From: Nodularia sphaerocarpa UHCC 0038
GTDB taxonomy: Bacteria; Cyanobacteriota; Cyanobacteriia; Cyanobacteriales; Nostocaceae
NCBI RefSeq assembly: GCF_022376295.1
Contig: NZ_CP060140.1
Location: 1,616,356 to 1,680,355 of the forward strand
DNA length: 64,000 bases
Reading direction: 5' to 3'
The first letter of the stretch is position 1; each line of letters starts with the position of its first letter. The notes below the pieces were generated by a model. It made no database searches, was not told where the DNA came from, and saw only the letters and a list, made by a program, of their open reading frames with translations. Positions 8,473-16,157 of the stretch are shown here, piece by piece. The position numbers and the translations under genes were made by a program.

Positions 8473-9699
8473 ATGTTTGGACAGCAAGAAACCACAAGTT
8501 CATTTGACCAATCATTGCAAAAATCAGGATCTTTATTAAGTTATTTTAACCCAGAAAAAGACGGATTAAATACTAGCTTACCAAGTAGTAATAGCTCATC
8601 ACAATTAAACAGTACACCAACACTTCCCAATTTATTTGGAGGATCAAACCCTAATCCTAATCCTTACTTAACCAGTGCGGCGATAGTTCCTGATTTCAAC
8701 GGTGATGGCAAAACAGACAAACTGTGGGTAAATGCTGAAACAGGTGAAATCCTCGTTCGGCTGATGGATGGGACAAGGATTATCGAAGAAGCTTCCTTGG
8801 GTCAATATGACCTATCATCGATGTCTTACAAAATTGCTGATTTTAACGGAGATGGCAAAACTGACTTCTTATTGCGTAATCAAGCTACAGGCGAGAATCG
8901 CATTGTGCTAATGGATGGTACAAGAGTAGCCAATACAGTCGCATTAGAAACAGTTGACCCAGCTTTGACGGCTAGCATTGGCGATTTCAATGGCGATCGC
9001 AAGACCGATATTTTCTGGCATAATGCTCAAACAGGTCAAAATGCTATCTGGACAATGGATGGCACCACAGTTATTGACGCAACCGTTTTAGAAACCACAG
9101 ATGCATCATTTGCTCCCACCATTGTGGATTTTGACGGAAATGGCAAGAGTGATGTCTTCTGGCGCAGTCAGACAACTGGTGAGAACAAAGTTTGGTTCAT
9201 GGATGGTACGAACAAAACTGATTTCACCTTGCAATCGCAAGACGCAGCCTGGGACTTCACCCTAGGTGATTTCAACGGTGACTTTAAAACTGATTTACTG
9301 TGGCGCAACAGCGAAACAGGTGAGAACAAGATTTGGACAATGAATGGTATCTTTGTCACTGAAGGTGCGCTAGCAACACTAGACTCATCCTGGACATCTT
9401 CTATTGGTGACTTCAATGGCGATGGTAAGACAGATATCTTCTGGCGCAATCAGACAACTGGTGAAAACACCGCCTGGTTGATGGATGGCACAACAGTCAG
9501 CACTGAAGCTTTCCTACCCAGCAATGATCCTGCTTTGACTTTATCATTGGGTGACTTCAATGGTGATGGCACAACTGACATATACTGGCGTGACCAACAA
9601 ACAGGTGTAGATAGAATTTGGTCTATGAGCGGCACAACAGCAACTGAGTCCTTTATCGCTGAAGAAAATAGACTGACCCCAGCATGGTTCACTGCTTAA
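8473..9699 (+). CDS. FG-GAP/VCBS-type repeat protein, probable seven-bladed propeller
   Basis: 408 residues. After a low-complexity, Ser/Asn-rich N-terminus of about 70 residues come seven repeats of about 48 residues. Each begins with a calcium-loop motif (DFNGDGKTD or a close variant) followed by WRNxxTGENxxWxMDGT. The motif starts fall near nt 8694, 8838, 8982, 9126, 9270, 9411 and 9555. Seven FG-GAP-like repeats usually close into a calcium-stabilised beta-propeller used in adhesion or secreted enzymes. No signal peptide or membrane segment is visible. The role is unknown. A good terminator follows. Confidence 0.85.
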   Translation: MFGQQETTSSFDQSLQKSGSLLSYFNPEKDGLNTSLPSSNSSSQLNSTPTLPNLFGGSNPNPNPYLTSAAIVPDFNGDGKTDKLWVNAETGEILVRLMDGTRIIEEASLGQYDLSSMSYKIADFNGDGKTDFLLRNQATGENRIVLMDGTRVANTVALETVDPALTASIGDFNGDRKTDIFWHNAQTGQNAIWTMDGTTVIDATVLETTDASFAPTIVDFDGNGKSDVFWRSQTTGENKVWFMDGTNKTDFTLQSQDAAWDFTLGDFNGDFKTDLLWRNSETGENKIWTMNGIFVTEGALATLDSSWTSSIGDFNGDGKTDIFWRNQTTGENTAWLMDGTTVSTEAFLPSNDPALTLSLGDFNGDGTTDIYWRDQQTGVDRIWSMSGTTATESFIAEENRLTPAWFTA

Positions 9700-9745
9700 T
9701 CTGATCAAATATGCTGTAAGTGCGCGCGACTACTTACTGATTGAA

Positions 9746-9804
9746 ACCCCCATACTTCTTCTCCCCTCCTCGCTTGCACCGGAGGGGTTGGGGGTGGGGT
9801 CTTT
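9746..9804. terminator. Intrinsic terminator between convergent genes
   Basis: A nested hairpin: inner stem CCCCTCC (9763-9769) with GGAGGGG (9781-9787), outer stem ACCCCC (9746-9751) with GGGGGT (9790-9795), followed by a TCTTTT run. It lies between the convergent genes ending at 9699 and 9821. Confidence 0.7.
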
Positions 9805-9820
9805 TATTAAAATTTGTTAA

Positions 9821-10588
9821 TTAAAATTTGTAGCTTAAAACCTGAATCTCACTATTCTCCGGGAGATTACTAGAGCTAACGGTAATAGTATCAGTATTAC
9901 CACGACGTACTGTCATGCCCTGCATCAAAGAGAGAAATTCATCCACTGGGGAAATATCACACGCAGCAGCATCAGCAGCTTGTGTCCGGTAGTGAGTGGG
10001 AATCACCAATTTCGGATTTAACACCCCAATAGCCTGCTTGGCTTCTTGGGCATTATACGCCTTATCACTACCTCCCACTGGGATTAATGCCACATCTGGA
10101 CGACCCATGAGGATTCTTTGTTCAGTGGAAATAGGTGCAGCAGCGCCTCCTAAATGCAAAATATTAATTCCTCCTTGCTGCCAACGCCAAGCAGTATTTA
10201 TCCCAAATTGCTTACCACCTTTGCGGTCATGGTCTATAGCAATTCCCTGTAACTTAATACCTTGAAACTCGTAAGCACCTGGTGCATATACTAGCTTGGG
10301 GTTTCCCGGTAGTCCGTCTACTGCACCTTCATCTAGCAATTGACTGCTAATTAATACTAAATCAGCCTCGACTTTTGGTGGACGATAACCAGTTGTACAG
10401 CCAACCGCCTTAAAAGGATTGACAAGAATTCTTACCCCACCACCAGTAAATAGAAAGCAAGTATGACCCAACCACTTAACTGATAAACCGCTAGATTGCG
10501 CGTCAGCTTTCAGGTGGGAACCCAAATTAGTCACCAGCGCTGTGACTAACCCCGCCCCAGCATAGCCCATCAACTGTCGTCGTTTCAT
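9821..10588 (-). CDS. MBL-fold protein with Tat-like signal and degenerate metal site
   Basis: 255 residues resembling UlaG-type metallo-beta-lactamase-fold hydrolases (KWLGHTCFLF near the start of the domain, DVALIPVGG, PTHYRT). The N-terminus KRRQLMGYAGAGLV followed by a hydrophobic stretch and ADAQ looks like a twin-arginine or ordinary signal peptide, so it is probably exported. The zinc-binding HxHxDH motif expected after strand 4 is replaced by SSQLLD, leaving one Asp. It starts 7 nt after the trpG stop on the same strand and is likely co-transcribed. With that site altered, hydrolase activity is uncertain; a binding role is possible. Confidence 0.75.
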   Translation of the reverse strand: MKRRQLMGYAGAGLVTALVTNLGSHLKADAQSSGLSVKWLGHTCFLFTGGGVRILVNPFKAVGCTTGYRPPKVEADLVLISSQLLDEGAVDGLPGNPKLVYAPGAYEFQGIKLQGIAIDHDRKGGKQFGINTAWRWQQGGINILHLGGAAAPISTEQRILMGRPDVALIPVGGSDKAYNAQEAKQAIGVLNPKLVIPTHYRTQAADAAACDISPVDEFLSLMQGMTVRRGNTDTITVSSSNLPENSEIQVLSYKF

Positions 10589-10595
10589 TAATTAA

Positions 10596-11195
10596 TTACT
10601 CTCTCGACTCTAATTCTTCCAGAAAGTTGCGTAATAACTGCTTTCCTGAAGATGTCAAAACACTCTCTGGATGAAACTGGACTCCTTGAATGTGAGGATA
10701 GTTCCGGTGTCGCACTCCCATAATGGTGCCATCTTCAACCCAAGCGGTGATTTCTAGAACTTCTGGGCAGGTATCACGGTCAATGACTAGACTATGATAT
10801 CTGGTTGCCACCATCGGATTTTCTAATCCCTGGAAAACACCTACCCCAGCGTGAGACACTTGAGAAGTTTTACCATGCATCAAATCTGTAGCCGAGACGA
10901 TTTTACCACCAAATACTTGACCAATGCTTTGATGCCCCAAACAGACACCGAAAATTGGTAAGTAGTGACCTAGCTGTTTAATCACATCTTGGGATATACC
11001 GGCGTTTTCTGGACGACCAGGCCCAGGAGAAATGACTACAAGCGCTGGATTTAAGGCTCGAATTTCCTCTACTGTAATTTTGTCGTTGCGAAAAACTTGA
11101 ATATCTGATGCCACAGAGAACTCTGCTGCTAGTTCTCCTAAATACTGCACCAAATTATATGTAAAACTATCATAATTATCAATTACTATAATCAA
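10596..11195 (-). CDS. trpG: Anthranilate/aminodeoxychorismate synthase component II (glutamine amidotransferase)
   Basis: 199 residues, the full length of a stand-alone class I glutamine amidotransferase. The catalytic Cys sits in FGVCLGHQSIG, and the His/Glu pair in GVQFHPESVLT. The oxyanion segment VISPGPGRPENAG and the start MIIVIDNYDSFTYNLVQYLG are typical of TrpG/PabA. It supplies ammonia from glutamine to TrpE (tryptophan) or PabB (folate). No partner subunit lies nearby, so the two roles cannot be separated; many cyanobacteria may use one protein for both. Confidence 0.92.
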   Translation of the reverse strand: MIIVIDNYDSFTYNLVQYLGELAAEFSVASDIQVFRNDKITVEEIRALNPALVVISPGPGRPENAGISQDVIKQLGHYLPIFGVCLGHQSIGQVFGGKIVSATDLMHGKTSQVSHAGVGVFQGLENPMVATRYHSLVIDRDTCPEVLEITAWVEDGTIMGVRHRNYPHIQGVQFHPESVLTSSGKQLLRNFLEELESRE

Positions 11196-11351
11196 AGCCT
11201 ATAACTCCTGGTTTCTATCACCCATACTATTTATAGTCATTAATTATCGAACATGACCAGGCATATAAACCGATGCCCATGCTGAAGCCGACATCTACAA
11301 AGTTTGTCCAGTTCTCAAATATGATCAGACAGGGTAGGATAACAAGTAAAC

Positions 11352-11807
11352 CTAGAAATTTGACATAATTAAAATCACCAGAGGCGGTAGCAAGAGCGTA
11401 CCCGCAACCATTACAGCTACCAAGGCGGAGACCAGTACAGCACCAGCAGCGCAATCTTTGGCAGTTTTTGCCAACTCATGGTAGGTCTGCTTCACTGTTA
11501 AGTCTACAAGGGACTCCACTGCTGTATTCAGTAGTTCCAATGCCAACACTAAACCACTGGTGATACCAATGATGGCAATTTCTACTGCTTGCAGATGCAA
11601 GAAAATGCTTAAGGCGATCGCCAAAGCACATACACTTAGGTGGATGCGAAAGTTGCGTTGAGTGTGAAAACTGTAGCTGATTCCAGCCCAAGCATATTTA
11701 AAGCTCAGGAATAAATTAGAAGCAACTTTCCAGGACAGTTCCCGTTCCTTAGTTACTAATGTTGGTAGGCAATTTGGTGTTGATGGAGGGGAAACTTGTT
11801 GGGACAT
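11352..11807 (-). CDS. dgkA: Diacylglycerol kinase family membrane protein
   Basis: 151 residues: a hydrophilic N-terminal ~25 residues, then the DagK prokaryotic domain. SFKYAWAGISYSFHTQRNFRIH is the entry helix. LALELLNTAVESLVDL carries the conserved catalytic and Mg-binding Glu residues, and AKDCAAGAVL follows. Three membrane helices are apparent. The family phosphorylates diacylglycerol or undecaprenol; which of these applies here is not decidable. It lies in the conserved order prfB-DUF3285-ybeY-dgkA-trpG. Confidence 0.9.
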   Translation of the reverse strand: MSQQVSPPSTPNCLPTLVTKERELSWKVASNLFLSFKYAWAGISYSFHTQRNFRIHLSVCALAIALSIFLHLQAVEIAIIGITSGLVLALELLNTAVESLVDLTVKQTYHELAKTAKDCAAGAVLVSALVAVMVAGTLLLPPLVILIMSNF

Positions 11808-11936
11808 AAGCCTAAAAATAGAACAATAAAGTAATTACAGAGGAATCTCACTGATGTTACGATTTTTGCTGATGCAATCAACTTTGAGCTAATTTTCTAC
11901 ACAAGTATTATAAACATTTACAGACATAACGAATCT

Positions 11937-12464
11937 TTAATATTCTATGTCGATATAAATACTGATTATCCTCAGTAATTCTACTTGCTGTTTTAGCATT
12001 TGCATCAATTGCTCTTCATCTGGATGATCCCAACCCAACAAATGCAGTAGCCCGTGAGCAGTTAACCAAGCTAACTCCGTTAGCAAACTATGCCCTTGTT
12101 GTTGAGCTTGACGTTGAGCCGTATTTACCGAAATCACAATATCACCTAGATACAGAGGTGCAGCCAGCATTTCCGGAATTTGAGGAAAATCTACCTCTAA
12201 GGCCGCAAAAGACAAAACATCTGTGGGTCGATCTTGATGACGATATTGAGCATTTAATGACTGAATTTCTGCGTCATCAGTCAAACGCAGCCCTATTTCA
12301 TAACTGGGCGCAGGCGGAAGATCAGGTTCTAAACTTTCCAACCAGCGCCCAAACCAGTCTGACCAAGTTTCCGGAGCAATTCGAGGATCCTGATCCCCAA
12401 AATCTATTGCTTTTGGGGACGATTCGTAAAACAAATCCTGCACATCTAGTTCAACTTGCACCAC
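11937..12464 (-). CDS. ybeY: rRNA maturation endoribonuclease YbeY
   Basis: 175 residues. The zinc-binding signature HGLLHLLGWDHPDEE (HGxLHLxGxDH) near residue 138 defines the UPF0054/YbeY family, which matures 16S rRNA and supports ribosome quality control. RLTDDAEIQSLNAQYRHQDRPTDVLSF is the usual central region. It starts 39 nt after the DUF3285 gene and precedes dgkA, the usual cyanobacterial arrangement. Confidence 0.93.
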   Translation of the reverse strand: MVQVELDVQDLFYESSPKAIDFGDQDPRIAPETWSDWFGRWLESLEPDLPPAPSYEIGLRLTDDAEIQSLNAQYRHQDRPTDVLSFAALEVDFPQIPEMLAAPLYLGDIVISVNTAQRQAQQQGHSLLTELAWLTAHGLLHLLGWDHPDEEQLMQMLKQQVELLRIISIYIDIEY

Positions 12465-12503
12465 CTATAAACTCTCCTCCAAGCTGGCGATTTTGATTGG
12501 TTC

Positions 12504-12656
12504 TCAGTGAGTTAGGTAAGCAAGACCTACGAAAACAGCTAAAAGCCCTATAGTGGTAAGTGCAAAATGTTTCATCGAAGTGCCACCCTTACGCACCATG
12601 TTTCGCATGGCCAGTTTCACGTAGCTAGGTTTGGATTCCGTTGGCGAGTTACTCAT
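12504..12656 (-). CDS. DUF3285 microprotein (50 aa)
   Basis: A 50-residue frame beginning MSNSPTESKPSYVKLAMRNM, then VRKGG, and ending in one hydrophobic helix (FALTTIGLLAVFVGLAYL). It matches what I know of the cyanobacterial DUF3285 family: a basic N-terminus and one C-terminal membrane span. It lies between prfB and ybeY on the same strand, a conserved position. The function is unknown. Confidence 0.85.
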   Translation of the reverse strand: MSNSPTESKPSYVKLAMRNMVRKGGTSMKHFALTTIGLLAVFVGLAYLTH

Positions 12657-12807
12657 AATAATTTGGTCACAAAACTCTTACATATATAAATCTAACAGTT
12701 TACCTGGCCTTCCATCGCCATTTTGTCTATTTTGAAGGCTCAGAGGAAAGGGATTAAGCAGCAGGGAGTGCAAAGTAATTTCCAACTTTCCCTGCTCCCC
12801 TACCTCT

Positions 12808-13930
12808 TCACGCAGGAGTGGTTTCTACTAGCTGGTTTTCTTGGCGCAGATAGGCTTGAATAAACGAATCGAGGTCGCCATCCATAACATCAGATATGGC
12901 AGTTGTTTCAACATTTGTGCGTAAATCCTTGACCATTTGGTAAGGGTGAAACACATAGTTACGAATTTGGTTTCCCCAAGAAGCTTCCACCATATCACCT
13001 CTAATTTCGGCGACTTCTTTAGCCCGTTGCTCTCTGGCAATAACAAGCAGTTTAGCCTTGAGGCGGGCGAGGGCTTTATCTTTATTTTGCAGCTGAGAGC
13101 GTTCTTCTGTACAACGCACTGCCAACCCAGTGGGTAGGTGAACAATTCGGACTGCTGTTTCTACTTTGTTGACATTCTGCCCACCTTTACCACCAGCCCT
13201 AGATGTAGTAATTTCCAAATCCTTTTCGGGAATGTCTAGTTGTACGGAGTGGTCTAATTGCGGCATAATTTCCACGCCAGCAAAACTCGTTTGGCGCTTA
13301 CCGTTGGCATTAAAAGGTGAAATGCGTACTAAGCGATGTGTGCCTGTTTCTGAGCGCAAGTAGCCATAAGCGTAGCGACCAGTAATTTCTAGGGTTGCTG
13401 ATTTAATCCCGGCCTCATCACCCTCTGATTCTTCGGCTAAACTGACTTTGTAGCCGTGAGCTTCTGCCCAACGGGTATACATCCGCATCAGCATAAATGC
13501 CCAGTCTTGGGCATCTGTGCCTCCAGCACCAGCATTAATTGTCAACACTGCCCCTTCACCATCATAGGGACCAGAAAGCAACTGTTGTAATTCCCACTGG
13601 TCGAGTTCACGATTCAGCTTGGTAACTGTAAGTTCTGCCTCTTGCAATAGTGCGTCGTCAGTTTCTAACTCCAATAGCTCAACAACTGCTTTGGTATCTT
13701 CCAGACTGGAACGCCACTGATCATATTGCTGGAGGTGGGCTTTGAGGTCGTTAAGTTCTTGCAGCGTTTGTTGTGCTTGGTTTTGGTCGTTCCAAAATTC
13801 TGGCTGTGCTGCTATTTGTTCTAAATCTTGAATTTTGGCAGTAAGTGCAGGTATGTCAAAGATAGTCCTGGGCTTTACCCAGACGACCGGACAATATTTC
13901 GATTTCGCGTTTGAGTTCTAATACTTCCAT
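12808..13930 (-). CDS. prfB: Peptide chain release factor 2, with programmed +1 frameshift
   Basis: RF2 reads UGA and UAA stop codons. The body holds SPF (RISPFNANGKRQ), the stop-recognition tripeptide region, and GGQ (RAGGKGGQNVNKVE), which triggers peptide release. The ATG at 13930 begins MEVLELKREIEILSGRL and reaches an in-frame UGA as codon 25 (13856-13858). The context TAT CTT TGA C is identical to the E. coli frameshift site. Slipping +1 at CTT continues as DIPALTAKIQDLEQ and runs without interruption to the stop at 12808, giving about 373 residues. The upstream Shine-Dalgarno-like spacer is weaker (CAGGAC). RF2 abundance therefore controls its own synthesis, as known for the family. 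Confidence 0.95.
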
Positions 13931-14309
13931 AGTCCTTGCTAAAGAAGGTCAATTCACAATTATAGTATAAAGTTACCATTGTTTCTCGTTTTACAGGATT
14001 GTTTTTTTAAATATAAATACTTAGGTCAGCAAGCTAGGCAGTTCTCAGCATAAATAGCTAGCTTCTGCCGAAAAAACGCCACATTTTTTTGGGATCAATG
14101 ATTAATTGAAAAAATAAATTGACTAGCAACGGATAAAAACCGGGTAATTTACGTAATAATACTGATGACGCTAGTAGAAGTTTTTCTAATTTCAGTAAAA
14201 CGACTATGGTTTATTCAGCCTTGACTAAGGAAAATAATGAGAGATTTGAAGGCAATATACGCAACTCCATTTTTTTGAGAAAAAGGAGTTATAAAAAAGG
14301 AATTTTTAT
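13931..14309. other. Intergenic region between divergent prfB and sigma-factor genes
   Basis: About 380 bp, AT-rich, holding the promoters of prfB (minus) and the sigma factor (plus). AAAAAGGAG/AAAAAGGAA-type ribosome-binding sequences lie 10-30 nt before the plus-strand ATG. An upstream ATG at 14206 opens a short frame overlapping the sigma-factor start; I do not consider it coding. No RNA gene was seen. Confidence 0.5.
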
Positions 14310-15095
14310 ATGGCAACCGGTGAATCCTCTATGCGAACTGATGGTATGGAGTTATTGCACTCATACCACCAAAATCCCTCTATTAAACTTCGTAATCAAC
14401 TTGTACAGTTACATACTGGCTTAGTCAGAAAGATTGCTCATAAATTCAGTCATCAATGTCATGAACCTTATGAAGATTTAGAACAAATCGGTTATTTTGG
14501 TTTAATTAGGGCAATTGAACGCTTCGACCCTAGCCAAGGATATGCGTTTAGTTCCTTTGCTGTGCCATACATTCGAGGTGAGATGTTGCACTTTTTACGC
14601 GATCGCAGTAGTCTATTAAAAATCCCCCGCCGTTGGCAAGAACTGTACAACGACGGCCAAAGAGTTCGCAAAGAATTAGCAGCTTCTTTGGGTCGGTCTC
14701 CCAGAGATGCGGAAATTGCACAGAAACTGCAAGTCTCTGTACAAGAATGGCAAGAAACTAAATTAGCAGCTCAAAATCGGATGCCTTTGAGTCTAGATGC
14801 TACCGCAGTCCATTATGTGGATTGCCAAATCACACTGGGTGAGGCGCTTGCTTGTCCTCGTTCTAGTGTCCTTCAGCAGCAAGATGAAGAACGGCAACAA
14901 CTCCAAGGGGCAATCAATATGCTAGAAGACAAGCCCCGAATGGCAGTGGAAATGGTGTTTTTAAGAGAACTTTCTCGCAAGGATGCGGCGAAAAATATTG
15001 GCACCAGTCCGATGACAGTAACGCGATATTTGCAAAAAGGCATTCAGGATCTAATTTGCTATTTACAACCACAAACAGTGCCAACAGGGTCTTAG
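14310..15095 (+). CDS. sigF: Sigma-70 family RNA polymerase sigma factor, SigF/SigB type
   Basis: 261 residues, a group 3 sigma factor. Region 2 contains DLEQIGYFGLIRAIERFDPSQGYAFSSFAVPYIRGEMLHFLRD in segments typical of the SigF/B branch. Region 3 is PRRWQELYNDGQRVRKEL. Region 4 (LEDKPRMAVEMVFLRELSRKDAAKNIGTSPMTVTRYL) holds the -35-binding helix-turn-helix. Cyanobacterial SigF governs genes for motility, pili and envelope functions; its targets here are unknown. It is monocistronic, with a strong terminator 40 nt downstream. No anti-sigma factor is adjacent. Confidence 0.92.
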   Translation: MATGESSMRTDGMELLHSYHQNPSIKLRNQLVQLHTGLVRKIAHKFSHQCHEPYEDLEQIGYFGLIRAIERFDPSQGYAFSSFAVPYIRGEMLHFLRDRSSLLKIPRRWQELYNDGQRVRKELAASLGRSPRDAEIAQKLQVSVQEWQETKLAAQNRMPLSLDATAVHYVDCQITLGEALACPRSSVLQQQDEERQQLQGAINMLEDKPRMAVEMVFLRELSRKDAAKNIGTSPMTVTRYLQKGIQDLICYLQPQTVPTGS

Positions 15096-15135
15096 AGGAT
15101 GTTTTAAAACTCAAAAGCCGGAAAAAATTATTTAT

Positions 15136-15167
15136 GCTCTCAATTTTTATGTTTTGAGAGCTTTTTT
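15136..15167 (+). terminator. Intrinsic terminator after sigF
   Basis: Perfect 8-bp stem GCTCTCAA (15136-15143) with TTGAGAGC (15154-15161), a 10-nt loop and six T residues. This is a textbook rho-independent terminator. Confidence 0.88.
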
Positions 15168-15229
15168 GACTCTACTGCAAACTTTTCAAACATTCTCTCA
15201 GAACTTTGGATAGAAAATTTATTGGGTTA

Positions 15230-15958
15230 CTAGCTTTCTAATTTAAAAATTAAAGTTCTCATGGTTTTAGCGAATAATATGTAACCTCTCTCTTGTAAAA
15301 ATAAACATACTTTGGAAGTATTGATATTTTTTAAAGAAGTTAACTCCAAATCTTCTACTAAAATTACTTTAGGCTTGTATTTATCCCAGTTGTTTGAACT
15401 CATAACTTGATAATCTAAACCTTCCACATCAATACTCAACAAATCAATGGTATGTTCAGGAGGTAGATGTTTATCTAAAACTTCGGCTAGTGTCTGAGTT
15501 TGTAGTTGAGTGTCAGCAACTATTTTGTACTTACTTGTAGCAACACGTTCTTCGGATAAAGGTAAAGAAAAACTATTTAGTGCTGGTTCATCAAATTGAT
15601 AATAAGTTAAAACTTCCGATTTATCAGAGATAGGTATTTCCAAATTAATATCATTGGGACGCAAATCATTAAAAATATTCATGCTTCCCGGCATGGCATC
15701 AATATTAATCCCTTTCCATCCTCTTAATTAGAAATAATATGTATTAGAGAACCTTTGGGGATGATGCGCTCCTACATCAACATAAAAACCTTTTGCTTTA
15801 CCTTTAAAAAACTCTGCTATCAGCATATCTTCCCCATCTTGTGACCAGGATATTTTGTGGAAAGCATATTTATTATTAAGATATACGGTAGAGTATCCTA
15901 GAGCTACTTTTATAGCCTGTTTAATTCACAAAACAACTGTTATTATTGTGGTATTCAT
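15230..15958 (-). pseudogene. FkbM-family methyltransferase, broken by nonsense codons
   Basis: From an ATG at 15958 the frame carries FkbM motifs (ISWSQDGEDMLIAEFFKG, FYVDVGAHHPQRFSNTYYF, LRGWKGINIDA, LLSIDVEGLDYQVM) down to 15230. It is interrupted by TGA at 15926-15928 (codon 11) and by TAA at 15728-15730, where homologues have an aromatic residue (YYF-stop-LRGWKG). The frame is otherwise unbroken, so decay is recent. The part after the second stop remains open for 154 codons from 15694 but lacks the SAM-binding motif. FkbM enzymes O-methylate sugars or polyketides. Confidence 0.85.
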
Positions 15959-16105
15959 CTAAATATTTTATCTAAAATTTTTGATTCTTCTGATGAATTT
16001 ACGGATCATATAGCATATTTATCACTATTAGTAAACCAGGGATTCTTGGTGTTGGGTTTTACTTTGTACCCCTAGGGAGCAAGCTACAACCCAACCACTT
16101 TTTTC

Positions 16106-16157
16106 TAATGACCAATGACCAATGACCAATGACTAATGACTAATGACCAATGACTAA
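16106..16157. repeat. Tandem heptamer array (AATGACC/AATGACT)
   Basis: Seven consecutive heptamers of the form AATGACC or AATGACT directly abut the chlD stop codon. A Nostocales-type STRR. Confidence 0.88.

Noticed and set aside
15728..15730. Stop-codon readthrough or recoding in fkbM
   Set aside because: There are two different stop codons in the frame and no recoding context; a pseudogene is simpler.
16106..16157. CRISPR-like array
   Set aside because: The unit is seven bases with no spacers; it is a tandem heptamer repeat. The same applies at 49660 and 61541.
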